Positions 35,562 through 49,710 of a DNA stretch of 64,000 bases are shown piece by piece. The notes under the pieces were generated by a model. It was given only the letters and a program-made list of their open reading frames with translations. It did not search any database and was not told the origin of the DNA. The translations under genes were made by a program, and so were the position numbers. Source of the stretch: Nannobrachium achirus (Eukaryota > Chordata > Actinopteri > Myctophiformes > Myctophidae); NCBI GenBank assembly GCA_963921795.1, contig OY997641.1, positions 58,184,950 through 58,248,949 of the forward strand, in the 5' to 3' direction. Within the stretch, counting starts at the first letter, position 1, and the number at the start of each line of letters is the position of its first letter.

Positions 35562-36130
35562 ACCCATCTTTTCAAAAAAGAGTTTATCCGTGAATTTAAT
35601 GTCAACAGCTTTTTGTATGACGAACGACGGGGAATGCAGATTTGATTGAGCCTTTAAATGCAGTATCTGTTTATTAGCCTTTACACTTGCAAGATATAGG
35701 CCTATATTAGTTAAATTAATGTACACTGTCCAGTATTCTAGCCAAACTGGCTGCATTTCGTTCATATAGGTTACACGGAGTTTCTCCTGCTCTCTGGTTG
35801 TCCTGTACTTACACTGACATGCACTTTTGTGTTAATTGTTCGAAATGCTGATTCATATGCAACACACTTTGAAATGTAAATGAAGCAAAGGGCCTTTTGA
35901 TTGTTTACCTCAAATTGTCCTATGTGTCACCACAATATTAGAGTTGAATGGGTGTGATCATTTCATAATTATTACTGACAGTCAACAAGTATGAGCTAGC
36001 CTCTGATCTAACCTAAATAGTCTTTAGCTTGCAGTGAGGTCAAATCCATAATCACTGATCATGGCGTGTTTTATAAGATTCTCTATTTTGTGTCCATGAC
36101 AGCCAAACTGACAGGAGGGGGGAGGGGGAG
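35562..36130. other. No recognised gene
   Basis: AT-rich spacer after the H2B pseudogene. Confidence 0.4.

Positions 36131-36184
<54 letters not shown>
36131..36184. repeat. (CA)n microsatellite
   Basis: About 25 CA units. Confidence 0.95.
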
Positions 36185-36186
<2 letters not shown>

Positions 36187-38890
36187 CAAAGTAGATCAGC
36201 TATGTTTGAATAGTAAAAGTATATAAAGGTGATTCAAATAATTACTATATTAACTTATTTTGATGGGGAGTGGTCCGCACCCAGACGTCTCTTGACCACT
36301 TTGTGCAGTGTGAAACACAGCCTAGAGAAGGTACCTTGACATACAATCACATACAAATTAGTTTTACTAAATCCACAAACAACACTGCTATTGTAGTCCC
36401 TTACATATAACATGCACACGCATCATACAATTTGAGTATAAGCGTGGCACATACTATTTTAAATTGTGTCTTGTTTGACCTATGTATAGTTGTAAATGGT
36501 ACCATTGAAACAAATAATAATATAATAATAGTAAGTTTGCTCTCAATTGACCATTCTTGAATAATTGCAAGTGTGAAATGAGCAGGTTTCATACAATTAA
36601 TAAAAACTAAACAAAACACCCAGACAGCACAAAGGGGCGGAGCGACATAGCTATTACATAGCTTCGTAGCGTTTGTGTTGCTGCCTGTGTCACTTCATAG
36701 CTTTTAGATAGCTTTTAGGTCTCCAGAGCTACCCATTTTTCTTGCATAGCGCCTGCATCTATGCTCTGTCGCGTTACTCGCGTCACAGTGAGCTCTCTGG
36801 CGAGACCGCGCCATAACCATAGGGGCATAACGAGGACTCTATTTTCAGCTGCGTCACATGACTCACAGCTCAGCTGGCAACTCCCAAGCAGCACCGTTGG
36901 CTTGGCTCCCCTCGTTTCATCTGTTTCAAACAGGTTTGTATTATGTAAAACATCAGTTATGCACTAGAACTAGTTAGGATATTTTCTAAACTTCATAATT
37001 TCATTGATGACATGTCAAATAGGTTTTTATGTTTAATGTTATATCTGAAAACACCCTAATCTTTCTGCTGGTTTGACATGCTAGCTAGCTATGTTTACAT
37101 GTTGTCATTTACTGATGCTGCTAGCCGTGCCATGCTAAGTTACGTCAAGCTACGTTGACAAGGGAGGACTAATGAGCTGAAACCCTAGTTTTTGCTGTTT
37201 GTGTAAACCAGTTACAACATTGTTTACTTGAACTAGTATTAAAAACATTTAAATAAGGCTTTGTTTGACAATTTTAAGCCTTTAAAAAGTGTGATGTGGT
37301 TTTGTTAAAAACGTAATTATGTCATACTTAATTCATTAGGAGTTTTATTTTGTTTTAGTTTTAAAAGCAATGTTTTTCCTGTTATGTTAAGTTCTGTACC
37401 AGCATTTATGGGGCTAACTGCAGGGACAGCTTTGAGCGTAACACTGGCTGCCCAGAGGGGAGAGAGAGAGGCTACGGGATCGGAGAGAGGGAACACAACA
37501 GTGATTCAGAGGCGTTCTTTATATAAGTGTTTGCTGTGCACAAACAGTTGTAGTTTTCAGTCCTGTGAGTGTTTACACAACGTTCTGAGAGGAGGACAAG
37601 CTGCAAGTTTGCAAGACAAGAGGAATTACTTCACGAGGTTCAGAGACTGTTTGGTTGTGCTACCTGCTAACGCTAAGCTAACAAGCTCAGTGAGTATAGT
37701 CAGTTCATGAGCAGACGTTTTTCTAGACACAGTTTTAACTTCCACAGTTGGACTGATTAAGTGGTAGTCTGTTGTTTTCGACTGGAGGACACAAAGAAGA
37801 GGTTTTGGGGGTTAACTAATTACTTTAGGTAGTAGTTAATTTTGCCGGCTTTTAGGGACTGTGTGAGTGTGTGGGCCCACAAATTATTTAATTGGTTTCT
37901 AAGTGACTGAAGGGTGACAACTCAAGGGTCTTTATTTTGAATATTAACTTTGAGAAGGTAATATTATTTTTTGCACTTACAGTAGTGACAGTATTCCTGA
38001 AAGAAGAGGTTTATGGTTCACATTTCAGGTTTTCAATCTGCTAAACTGTTGTTTACATTTTCTATTTTATTATTTTCTATTCATATTCATATTTACTACT
38101 TTTGCACAGTCATTGCATAAAAGATCCTAACTAAATAATTGAGAATTATTGAGTTGTGTAGATTTATTGTGTACCCTTTTCTGGTATTTAAAGGGTCCAT
38201 TTGGTTACTAGATTAGAAGTCATGGTTACTGGTTATAATCTAAGCTCAGTAAATACTCATTTTATATAACTTTAATATAAAAGTACTTAAAAAGGTAATT
38301 CATTGATATTGTGACTTTAAAAAACTGCTTGTGTGTTTATTAGTTAAAAAGAGATCCAAGCTAATTAATACTGAGTTAATCGGAGTTAAGTTAAATATAT
38401 TTAAAAGAACACAAAAGCCCTCCCCTTAATACATGACCACAAGGGGACCGCTACATTTGTAACTAGTGGAACGTACTTTACAAACAGCAAAAACTAGCAT
38501 TTCAGCTTCAAGTCCTCCCTTGTCAAAGTTTTTCTGTGGCACTGCCGCACTGGTGACTTTCACGCGGACAAGAAAAAATACAACCGCGATGATCCGTGTC
38601 TAAGCTTTCTGTCTAGGTCGTCCTCAGACGAGCCTTTCATCGTCGCTTCCGGTCGTCCCGGTTCTCCATACATCTGGCCAGCTCGTTGTTGCTTTATGCT
38701 CCTGCGTCTTTCTTATATCCACATATAATATAAAATTCATCCAGCTAGGATGAATACAATGCAACAGGAGCCCAGCCTGAGCAGACAAGAGGAGGAGCAG
38801 TAGGTGGTGTTAGTGATGTCATGGTGTTTCCAGGCTGAACAGACAGAGGAGCAGCAGAAGGTGGTGTTATAGTGATGTCACAGTGATGTA
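36185..38890. other. No recognised gene
   Basis: No protein-like reading with splice sites could be identified. AT-rich from 37000 to 38450. A short duplicated motif GTGGTGTTAGTGATGTCATGG / GTGGTGTTATAGTGATGTCA occurs at 38804-38880. Confidence 0.35.
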
Positions 38891-38925
38891 ATAATGATGT
38901 GGTGTGTTTGCAGACAGAGGAGGCG

Positions 38926-39603
38926 CAGAAAGAGAACAGGGAGCAAGCAGAGGAAGAGGAGGATGAGGAAGGAGAGGAAGGGGAGGAGAAAAGGAGGAGG
39001 AGAAAGGAGGAGAGAAGAAGAGAAAGAAAGTAAGTGTTGGAACAAACCTACTGGAGGAAAAGCACAACCCTTTAATACCAGAGGTCCTTTCTATAATGTC
39101 TTCTTAAAAAAAAAATGTTTCTATAATCAGTGGTTCTGAAACTGTTTCATGTCAAGGACCCCCAGAATTCCATGTAGATCTGCTATTTTTGATTAGCTAA
39201 AGTATAAACCCATCTAGACCTGGAACGCATTACTTTAAACATCATTCTATGCTTTAACTATTGAAAAACAGCAGATCTACAAGCTCACAGTGCGGCACCA
39301 AGTCCAACGCTGTGAGCTTGTAGATCTGCTATTTTTGAAAAACCTTGAAATTCTTTGAATATTTCGACATTGTCTTCCAAATCCTTCGTTGTGAGCTTGT
39401 AGATCAGCAATTATTTGGCATATGTTCCGCCCCAGGATAATTGATGCTGGGGATAGTTTGATTATTGCTATAATGTCGTAAATCGTGATTTTTTTTTTTG
39501 GGTCACAATAATTGTGACATCTTCCCATCCCTACCAGGACAGGAAGAGGAAGCGCAGCGTGTCGGCGGACAGCGGGGATGACGGAGAGAAGGAGGAAGAG
39601 GAC
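38926..39603 (+). other. Two exon-like charged segments, unassigned
   Basis: After TGTTTGCAG, a segment from 38926 reads TEEAQKENREQAEEEEDEEG and further Glu/Arg-rich sequence to a donor-like GTAAGT near 39028. After CCCTACCAG, 39539-39601 reads DRKRKRSVSADSGDDGEKEE followed by GTATGT. Both are flanked by plausible splice signals and would suit an acidic/basic nuclear protein, but low-complexity GA-rich DNA can give the same impression. I do not recognise the protein. Confidence 0.3.
39258..39341. repeat. Hairpin family P element
   Basis: ATTGAAAAACAGCAGATCTA and TAGATCTGCTATTTTTGAAA form the outer arms; CAAGCTCACAGTGCGGC and AACGCTGTGAGCTTG pair inside. A half-site follows at 39388-39415. 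Confidence 0.85.
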
Positions 39604-39774
39604 GGTATGTCAATCAAAAAGTCATCTGTCAATGAATGAATGTCTGACTGACTGGTAGGGCTGTCACAATTATTACATCGTCAAATCACAATTATTTGAC
39701 ATAATCGCGATTATTTTTCATAATCGTCATTATCGTTTCCATGTTGAAAAATTGTCATATATTTAAGTAAAGAA

Positions 39775-39849
39775 TAGTGGAAATAGCAGATCTTCAAGCT
39801 TGCAACACGTCGCATCGCGACTCGTGAGCTTGTAGATCGGCTATTTCAA
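39775..39849. repeat. Hairpin family P element
   Basis: AGTGGAAATAGCAGATCTTC ... CACGTCGCATCGCGACTCG ... GAGCTTGTAGATCGGCTATTT. The centre pairs as GTCGC/GCGAC. Confidence 0.8.
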
Positions 39850-40209
39850 CCATCAGTGTTCTTTTTTAAGTATAAAGTTGTCAAATATGTCGTAATTTCT
39901 TTGTATATTTAGGTTAGGTGTCATATTTGCCATGTGCAACTTCAAAGCCTAAAAGCCAAAGAGTAATGTAATTGTCAATGACAAAAATACGATCGCCATT
40001 ATTTGAGTGACAATTAATCGTCATGTAAAATGTCATAATCGTGACAGCTTTAACTGTCTGGATGTCTGAAACCATCTATACAAATTGCACCGCTATGTGC
40101 AACAAATGCATGGAATTTCTGGTGTGTTGTTGAGTTTATGGTCAGACACACAGGCAGAGACATATTTAATATATAGAGAGATGATACGAATATGCATTAG
40201 TGAAATAGA

Positions 40210-40325
<116 letters not shown>

Positions 40326-40639
40326 AGGGAAGGAGCGAGGAAAGGAGAGAGAGGAGGAACCTCTGCATTCATGAGGAACATGTCCTGAGGTGTCTAAGGA
40401 CGTGAATATGCTATGAGTCTGAACACCAGGCACATAGACTTTTGATGTCCCCATACTCTTTTCTCGTTTTCAATGTATGTATTGTAATTTTAATTTATTT
40501 TTAGATTGCATTGTTATTTTGTAAAGCACTTTGAATTACCTCAATGTACCAAAGGTGCTCTATAAATAAAGTTGCCGGGCCTTGTCTGCTCTACCCCTGT
40601 ACTAGGACAGTGGTTCTCAACCTGTTTTTTTGTGTGCGT

Positions 40640-40756
40640 GTGCATAGCTGCGTGACTGTGAGCAACGGTCTGACGCACCACAAACCGGTACTCCACAACA
40701 ACATCAAGCTGTCTGCAAGACTCATCCATACCCTGGATACCAGAGGACTGCTGTGA
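40640..40756 (+). other. Short exon-like segment, unassigned
   Basis: The frame reads CVTVSNGLTHHKPVLHNNIK, then LSARLIHTLDTRGLL and a stop at 40754-40756. The amino-acid pattern looks protein-like, yet I do not recognise it and no clear acceptor precedes it. Confidence 0.25.
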
Positions 40757-41392
40757 GAGGGAGACAGACAGGCACACAGACAGGTAAACACTGTGGGAGG
40801 GGGACAGACAGACGGGTACACACCCTGGACCATAGACATAAGCTGCGTTTCCATAAAGCTTTTTTTGAAAATAGGAAGCAAATTATCAGAAATTATCAAA
40901 AAAAAGGCAAAGCTAATTTAGCCTGTTTCCATCCACTGATAAAATGGGATTTTTTGGGAGATATAGTTTATGAAATAAGCAGTCGTGGCGCTATTTTTCC
41001 AGTCAAGTGAGACACATCATTGAACATGCAACAAGCTCACAGCTTGTTGAAGATGCGATGTGTGCTTGGACTTGGAGGTCTGCTGTTAACCTGAAGTGTC
41101 CTACAGATAATGCTCGAGTATATTGTAGCGGAAACGGGTGGATATAATAATCAAGAAGAGCATTAGCTATCATATAAGAAGTAATTCAATTAAATAAAAC
41201 AAATGGCATCTATGCAACTAGAGAGGTGTGTGTGACTGTGTGAGAGGGAGACAATTAGCTTCAATAACAGTATATGCTGTGGATGCACACATCATGGTGT
41301 GATTATGTGTGATGTTCAATACTGTGTGTAATGTTTGACTGTGTCCAAGTCCCATTTTAAATCTAATTCGACCATTTCCTCTCTTCAACCAG

Positions 41393-43637
41393 GGTCTCCG
41401 CTGTACAACAACAAGCCCATTTCTGTCATGCCCTTTGGGATGGTCATCAAATTCTGTGTGGCGCCTTTGATGCCATTTCACAAATTGTAGATTAGGACTT
41501 TTCAGATGTGAGTTAATTTATCTTTAATCCATGAAAACCTCTCATTGCTCTTTCAGTTCACGCTGGAGGATTCGAGCAGCTCCAGGGCATCAAGGTGCGT
41601 AAGCTGGAGGCTTACGCATCAGGGTGGTGAGGAGCATGAGAGCTGCGTCTCCCCCTGCATCTGCTTCAGACTTCATAGAACAGCAGCAGAAACGGGCACA
41701 AGGTAAGTGTCACTCCTGCACCTCCTCCCTGGTCTCAAAACAAAGAACCGTACGGGAACAGCTTTGATGACATGTCGTCAGGCTGTTTTCAGTGCTCATC
41801 ACCTTGTACTCTGGAATTACAGTCCCTGATAAAGCAAGACAACCTGGACGCATTCAACGATAAAGACCCTTACAAGGCCGACGACCCCACGAGGATAAAG
41901 ATGACAACGGCAACTCCATAGAGGCAGAGCCATTCCCCCTGGAGAGGGACGAGGTCATGTCTCCACCCATCCCACACCCTCCGTCAGGCTGCCCTGGACT
42001 CCTAATTCAGACAGCTGGCGTAGCAGTCTGGGCACCTAGGCTGGTAAAGATCCTAACAAGCTTCTCTCTCCCCATGTCATATCAGTCTATTGTATACCAA
42101 TAAAAGCGGAAAAAGCCCCCCTAAATATATATTTAAAAAAAATACACAGACTGAGGTTCTGAGAGTTGGACCAATAACACTCCACTGCAAGTGTATTCCT
42201 AAGTTCTTTCTTTCCTACAGCTATAATACAGAAATACAAGATAATGATGTAATGTCAGCAACCACCTCTCCAACCAATGTTAAAATGAACCAGTAAAAAG
42301 ATGACTTAATCTTTGATTGATTCGTTTCACACCCACATTCCGCTTATCCAGAGTCGGGTCGGGGGGGGAGTCAACGGTTCCAGTAGAGAGCTCCTTGCAA
42401 TGTAATAATTAAAGCAATAATACACAAGAGGCCATGGCATTCAAGACATAGTTTTGGGTGTGATTTAAACGACGCGACCAAAGTACTCCAACAAATTGTT
42501 ATAACTTAAATACTCCATTGCTCAAAGATCTGAATATGTAAACACAAACTTGGCTGGACCTTTCCTTTAATTTCTGCTGCCTAATGTAGTTTTAACCTTT
42601 TCATGTCAAGGACCCCCAAGATTATATGTATTTTGCAGCTGACCCCCATCTCAAAATATGTTCCAGGGACCCCCAGATACAAGCTTGTAGATCTGCTATT
42701 TTTGAATACCAGTAGCCAAAAAATAATGGTTAAAGTGGTGACACAGTCTTTTATGGATTTAACCCATTATGGATGGGAACACATTGTTGTGTAGTACATG
42801 TACTGTACAGTATGTAGCAACATTTGTTTTTGTAAATTTGTAATACTATTTGTGGTTTCAGAAAACTTAGGTCAGGCTTTAGAAAGTGTTTTAGAATCAG
42901 CCTCAAGCCTAAATGGTTGTTAATATGCCTGTTGATAATGTGATGCACTCACAATCCCAGTGAAACTGTAGAACTTATGGGAACAGTATTTGTGGCTGCA
43001 GAACCACAGTGTTGCAGAGCATGAATTGTAAATGACCACCAACTAAAGGTTATTACTATTTGTGATTAATTACTGTTGATCTGATATCTGCAGTTTTGGT
43101 ATGTAGTGTTTTAAAAGGTCCACTAGGTGGCAGAGTACCCACATTTCTTCTGTGTTTTCACTCATTTACATTTATGCCATGTTAAATGAATCCAACTTGC
43201 ATGTTGTCTTTAGGGTTATGTTTGTTTACTTTCATGGTGAATTTCATATTAATATTGTTTTATTGTATTAAGAGGTCCAATTTGTACAGTTTAAAGTGCA
43301 TCTTGTCTGTTTGTTGTCAGGCCAAACTGTAGTTTATTTCTTTGGTCAACTGTTTGACAACCTTTTGTATTATTTATGTAACTAGACCCACTTTAATATG
43401 CATATTTCTTTTTGTCATATTTGTCTAGTTTCACGGTGCTACCAGGTGCTTCACCACAATAAAGCAGCATCTGTTTGGAACTCTACTGTCTCATCATTAA
43501 CGTCCACTATCAATCCGGGGGGCTGTTACATGAATCTCTGTGTTGATGTCAATCGCCACAAAGAGATCATTGTGAAGGCCATCTCTACCATCCTGCTGTT
43601 GCTTCTCAAACACTTCAAACTCAACCACATCTATCAG
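41393..43637 (+). pseudogene. STRIP1/STRIP2 (striatin-interacting protein) pseudogene fragments
   Basis: Four collinear pieces match STRIP, a scaffold of the STRIPAK phosphatase/kinase complex. 41393-41494, after TTCAACCAG: GSPLYNNKPISVMPFGMVIK, then stop. 41557-41702: AGGFEQLQGIK, a gap with frame change, then MRAASPPASASDFIEQQQKR and GTAAGT. 41823 to about 42040: LIKQDNLDAFNDKDPYKADD, a frameshift, then EAEPFPLERDEVMSPP. 43530-43637: CVDVNRHKEIIVKAIS...LLKHFKLNHIYQ and a donor. The internal stop, frameshifts and missing exons show decay; the retained exon borders show it came from a genomic duplication, not an mRNA copy. Confidence 0.82.
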
Positions 43638-43638
43638 G

Positions 43639-43671
<33 letters not shown>

Positions 43672-45830
43672 GCACACACACTTGATCTTGAATACTGTGC
43701 TACAATCCTTAAAGAAATACTCATTCTCCATCTCTTTGTCCTTAGGAGTAATGATCAAGTCCATCAATGCTCTCTGTATTAATGCCGATCAAAATAACTT
43801 TCACAATATAGAGCCATTTAACTTATTTTATCCAGATAATTAAATATCACTGTTCTCTCTGTGTGTGTGTGTGCATGCGTGCGTGTGTGCGTGCGTGGCG
43901 TGTGCGTTCCCCCAGATCTTCAGCAGCCTGCACACGGTCTGCACTTGTGTGCAGCTGGCCCTCAGCCCCTGGTTCTGCGACTGCTAGCGTTCTCGGTGAG
44001 ATCCAGCTTGTGCGCCCCATCAACACATGGACGACACCGCAGCATGGGGTGCTGCAAGTCCCCCTGCAGTCTTCCGGAGCCGGCCTCTGGCCCGCCATGG
44101 CTAGAAAGCTGTGTATGACCGGAGACACAGACTGGGCTGGCCCCACCATCGTAGCTACTGACCCAGGAACATGAATTTACCCTCATAATGATGGGCTCAC
44201 AGAAGGCTATATGTTGTAATTAACCAGCCACTGAACCCAAGCAGCACTTGGGTAAATACATAATTTAAATAAGGGAGGACAGAATACCGAAGGCAATTTG
44301 TGTGTCTATTATAGACATTATAGATATTTGATCATTTCATTTAGAACAGGCTGTATTCTTTATGTGAATATCGTAAGGAAGTGGTTCTCAAAATGTGCCT
44401 GGTGGTCCGGTGACATGCAGTGATCCTGGAGGGGTTTGTCAAGCGGCCCACAGCAAAATGAGGAACTGTTTAAAAAAAAACATTTTAAACACCTAATGAG
44501 CTACACAATATAAGCATAATTTTTCAGTTAATGTAATAATGTTACTAGGCCTGTTAAGTCTTACTGTCTGACTGGTGTTCTATTCTGCTCTGTGGGTTTT
44601 TTTGGGGCATCGTTCTCTTGTTGCTGCTGCTAAGTAAAGTTCATTGGGAAACTATGTGATGGCCTGATCATTTCACCAACATAAGGCCTACCTTTTCAGT
44701 GAATGTTTTTACTCTCAGTGAAGAGTTCTTGTTCCATTCAAATTTGATTGGAAATGGTTAAGTGCATTATATAATTATGGTATATAGCCTACATTTGTTC
44801 TGGTACATAAATGTTTGAATACTGATTTTCTTTTTAAACTTATATCAGGGGTCTTCAACAGGGGGTCCTCAGATTTACTACCGGGGGTCCTCCAAATGTT
44901 TGTGTGATAGGAACTTAAATAGGGCAATTTTAAATGTAGGCCTATCTGTTTTCTATCAATTGCTTGAAGGTTTATTGCTGCATATACAATAACAGTTAAA
45001 TAAATATGAAATATTGAATACTGCATCATGTCTCACTGTTATGTTTAGATCCTCCGTTCGATGTGTGCATCTGTTGACTAGCTTTGCCTGCCCTGTTGTG
45101 ATGCTCTGGGATCGATTGATGTACGTTTTCACACTACTGCTGTTGTTGGTGCTGCCCTGCACTTTTAAAGTTTATTAGGACGTACGTGATGGTCTGATTT
45201 TTCACAGACACAACAATGCCCCTTTTTATTAGGGTTTTTATGGTTGCGTTTTAACTGAACAGGAAAGTCTTCCATTACCAGGTGCAGCAGCCAGTAAGGA
45301 CAGCAGTTAGCAGGTAAGAATACAAACCATAGTAACATCATTTGCAAGTGTAGAATGGATGGGGTGAGAAGGGAGCGTGAGGGGAGGGGAGAAGGGGTGA
45401 CGGGAGGGAGAAGAGAGGGGGGAGGGAGAATAAGTGTCGAACCGTAGGCATTAATATCGCGCAGAGAGCGTAGATATGTCGTTGCCGCATCGCCAGCGAC
45501 GTAGCAAATGCATCTTCCCAATGAGCATCACACAGCGCTGCTGTACAGCGCGGACGTAGCGGACGTAGCGAGGTCCAATGAGGCCCATTGCGTCCAAGTC
45601 GCGCTGTCCGCCGAAGCTAAATAGGCGCGACGCCGCTGTGCTGTCTGGGCAAGAGCTTATTGAATGATCACAGTGTCCTAGTGAGGTCTAAACGTCCTAA
45701 AACAAAACTCAGGGGTCCCTAGGGCTCTACACGATCTGATTATGAAGTGAAACTACTCTGCTATCTGATCCACGTGTTGTTTCATCTTAAATAATATAAT
45801 TTGCCTGTGTTTTATTTGCTTTTAGTTGGG
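43638..45830. other. No assigned gene; one exon-like stretch
   Basis: After CCCCCAG at 43917 a segment reads IFSSLHTVCTCVQLALSPWF and ends in a stop (43985). It does not match STRIP and I cannot place it. The remainder is AT-rich; 45360-45425 is a GGGAGA-rich purine tract. Confidence 0.35.
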
Positions 45831-45834
45831 GAGA

Positions 45835-45841
45835 AAACACA
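45835..45841 (+). promoter_or_regulatory. H1 box of the H1 promoter
   Basis: AAACACA, the element shared by vertebrate H1 promoters, lies about 165 bp before the H1 start codon. A clear TATA box is not seen; CTTTAAG at 45911 is a weak candidate. Confidence 0.55.
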
Positions 45842-46000
45842 ACTGTGTCAGTATTCTGCAGCACACAGAGCACTGACCCAGTGGGTTGAGTCTACATGGT
45901 TCTCACACGTCCTTTAAGTTCCTCCCCCTGCTCTACATTCTCTATCAGTCTCACTCAGCCTTTTTTTCAGTGCGTTTGAAACTCCAACCAGAAGAGAATC

Positions 46001-46612
46001 ATGGCAGAAGTCGCCCCAGCTCCAGCCGCCGCCCCGGTCAAAGCAGCCAAGAAGAAGGCCGCCCCCCGACCCAAGAAGACCGGCCCCAGCGTCGCTGAGC
46101 TTGTCGTCAAGGCCGTGTCCGCCTCCAAGGAGCGGAGCGGTGTGTCCCTGGCTGCGGTCAAGAAAGCCCTGGCCGCCGGCGGCTACGATGTGGAGAAAAA
46201 CAAGGCCCGCGTCAAGATCGCTGTCAAGAGCCTGGTCGCTAAAGGCACTCTGGTTCAGCTCAAAGGCACCGGCGCGTCTGGCTCTTTCAAGATGAACAAG
46301 AATGCAGAAGCCGTGAAGGCGAAGAAGCCTGCTGCTAAGAAACCCGTCAAAGCAAAGAAGCCCGCTGCTGCCAAGAAACCCGAAGCGGCCAAGAAGCCCA
46401 AGAAGGCGGCAGCAAAGAAGCCCGCAGCCGCCAAGAAATCACCGAAGAAAGCCAAGAAGCCCGCTGCCAAGAAAGTAGTGGCTAAAAGCCCGAAGAAGGC
46501 CACCAAGAGCCCCAAGAAAGTGGCGAAGAAGCCCGCAGCAGACAAGAAATCTCCTGCCAAGAAGGTTGCCAAACCTAAGGCGGCAAAGAAGGCAGCCCCA
46601 AAAAAGAAGTAA
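46001..46612 (+). CDS. Linker histone H1
   Basis: 203 residues, one exon. A short Ala/Pro/Lys N-tail is followed by the winged-helix domain at about residues 26-100 ([52 protein letters not shown]) and a long Lys/Ala/Pro tail with SPKK motifs, sites of cyclin-dependent kinase phosphorylation. H1 binds linker DNA at the nucleosome entry/exit. The start is the first Met of the family-typical [10 protein letters not shown]. An H1 box upstream and a stem-loop 33 bp after the stop mark it as replication-dependent. Neighbours H2A and H3 lie on the same strand. Confidence 0.97.
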   Translation: MAEVAPAPAAAPVKAAKKKAAPRPKKTGPSVAELVVKAVSASKERSGVSLAAVKKALAAGGYDVEKNKARVKIAVKSLVAKGTLVQLKGTGASGSFKMNKNAEAVKAKKPAAKKPVKAKKPAAAKKPEAAKKPKKAAAKKPAAAKKSPKKAKKPAAKKVVAKSPKKATKSPKKVAKKPAADKKSPAKKVAKPKAAKKAAPKKK

Positions 46613-46644
46613 ACTGCTGTCGGTTCCATATTTATACCCACAAA

Positions 46645-46660
46645 GGCTCTTTTAAGAGCC
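46645..46660 (+). terminator. Histone 3' stem-loop of H1
   Basis: GGCTCTTTTAAGAGCC followed by AACCACA. It binds SLBP and directs cleavage without polyadenylation. Confidence 0.95.
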
Positions 46661-46949
46661 AACCACATTGTTTTATGAGAGTATCCTCAATTGTACTTAT
46701 GCACCACAGTCACACATGAGCACTGACTAAATACGTTTAGAACATGATGGAAATGGGGTCCCTGCTAAAATACATTTCATTTATTACAAGGTTGAACATT
46801 TTCGTAGCTGGCCTGGCTTCTAATCCAACCACTTCCTTGCCAAACCACCCATATTAGATATTTTGTTAAACTATAAGCGGCTGTTGTCCTGACGTTTTGA
46901 TTCAACTTGATAAAAAATAGCACCATTACACATTGTATAGTATAGGGAT

Positions 46950-47140
46950 TGTATATTCAATTCAAAGGAGCTTTATTGGCATGAGCAAACATACGTTTAC
47001 ATTGCCAAAGCAAGTGTAAAAAATATAAATAAATATGAAAATGTTGAACATATTTACAGTTGGAGGGGCTACAGCATTGTATAAACAGAGCTACTTGATG
47101 TTGCATTGTGGCATTTTATACAGGGTATAGATATTGTTTT
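46950..47140. repeat. Dispersed repeat B, copy 3
   Basis: Shares AGGAGCTTTATTGGCATGAG and ACATTGCCAAAGCAAGTG with 2539-2740, followed by the ACAGTTGGAGGGG segment. It lies between H1 and H2A. Confidence 0.75.
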
Positions 47141-47415
47141 CTCAATACAATTTAGATAGTATAGGAAAATAAATAAAACAAATACTCATATCATATATCA
47201 TATATCGAAAAGATTGGCAATATTACTGTAAACTGCTGTGACCAAAAACGAATAGGGGAGTGGGGGTGCTGGGGTGCTGCTGCAGTGCTTTGCCTGTCCT
47301 CCCTTACGTCCTCAGACTCAGAGGAACCTCCTTCTTTCGTTCTTTGGGGAGGAACCCAAAGCTTTTAGACAGGGGGCAGGGCTCTGGGAGGAACCATATG
47401 ACGTCGATGATGCTG

Positions 47416-47520
47416 ATTGGAGGGGAGCACAAACACACGCACCCCGCGCTCTCATCCTTTGTTGTGATTGGTGGGGCGCACCCAGGCACTACTTTCCTTT
47501 CTTTAGTCGAAGATATAAAA
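47416..47520 (+). promoter_or_regulatory. H2A promoter elements
   Basis: Inverted CCAAT boxes (ATTGG at 47416-47420 and 47467-47471, the latter as GATTGGTGGGGCG) and a TATA box TATAAAA at 47514-47520, about 65 bp before the start codon. Confidence 0.8.
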
Positions 47521-47569
47521 TGTCTCGCGCGCCTCTCAACCCGCACTTTTCTTCAAGCTACTGCTCTAG

Positions 47570-47968
<399 letters not shown>

Positions 47969-48000
47969 TTCCACTTCAATCGTTTGACAAACCCCAAAAA

Positions 48001-48016
48001 GGCTCTTTTAAGAGCC
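48001..48016 (+). terminator. Histone 3' stem-loop of H2A
   Basis: GGCTCTTTTAAGAGCC followed by ACCCAC, 32 bp after the stop. Confidence 0.95.
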
Positions 48017-48502
48017 ACCCACTTTTTCAATTTAAAGATTAATTCTATTCCCATTTCTTTAAAATGTGCTTAATTTATGTAAGCTCCTTTTTTTTTTCTT
48101 CTTTTCATTAGCTTATTGTCATGTTTATTGTTTAAGCAATGTGCCTTGTTAATTATATCCATAATGAAAGCTGATGCTTAATTGAAGGCTGATACACATC
48201 CGTGTTAAATATAATCTAAAGACAAGATATGCCCTCTTAGTCAACAATACAATATGATATTGTATTCATTGACTTTCTATAAGCATAATACATTGTCCAT
48301 GATATATTTGGACAAGTGTATATTATTTAATATGCATACATATTCTTTATACAACAGATCCAAGTGTTATTGTCACTCAAGTACAAATGTTTATTTCTTG
48401 TCAATATCTCATGACAAAGCATTTTCAGTTTGCTGGAAAGTGGAAACTATAGTATTCCATTGCGTTAGCAGCTCCAGTGTGAAATGTGTAAGTGTTCCCC
48501 GC

Positions 48503-49065
<563 letters not shown>

Positions 49066-49093
49066 ACCTTTGTCACTGTCCAAACCCCAAAAC

Positions 49094-49109
49094 GGCTCTT
49101 TTAAGAGCC
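49094..49109 (+). terminator. Histone 3' stem-loop of H3
   Basis: GGCTCTTTTAAGAGCC followed by ACCCACC; AAAGAGCG about 18 bp on resembles the histone downstream element. Confidence 0.95.
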
Positions 49110-49603
49110 ACCCACCAACTTATTTAAAGAGCGATTTTCTACTACGTGATAAGATTTAGATTATTCCTTTTCATGGTAAGGCTACATCAAATTGCATATA
49201 GAAACTATGCGTGTGCATAGACCTACACCAACTTGTCAGTATACTAGCTGCTTTTAAAAATGCATGGAGTGCTGCACAAAAGTTTGAACAGTGATTGTGC
49301 TTTTTTTTGTAGTTGTAAGGCAAATGAGATCTGTTCACGTGGTTAACATGCATAGGGCATAAAAATGACTAGACAATACATTTCAAAATTAATGCTAATG
49401 CCACTGGTTGTGTGGTGGAAATACTTGTTTCCAGAGTGAAATGCATGTGAATGGGCGCAACTGTCTCCGCCCACACATAATAAAATATGTATTTTTAGTA
49501 CATGCTTGCATTTAGGTGGACCAGTAGGAAGCTATGGTAAGCAATTTGTAATTCAACAAGGCCAACAGCCATAAACTTAAACTTAAAACATAGGAACAAT
49601 GGG

Positions 49604-49604
<1 letters not shown>

Positions 49605-49701
<97 letters not shown>

Positions 49702-49710
49702 TGTGTGTGA
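49605..49710. repeat. (GT)n-(GTGC)n microsatellite
   Basis: GT units followed by GTGC units, the same composite as at 16131-16258. Confidence 0.97.

Noticed and set aside
43917..43985. Next exon of STRIP after HIYQ
   Set aside because: The sequence (SLHTVCTCVQLALSPWF) does not match the STRIP sequence expected after that exon.
46255..46668. Minus-strand Phe/Leu/Ala-rich frame, membrane-like
   Set aside because: It is the antisense of the H1 Lys/Ala/Pro tail.
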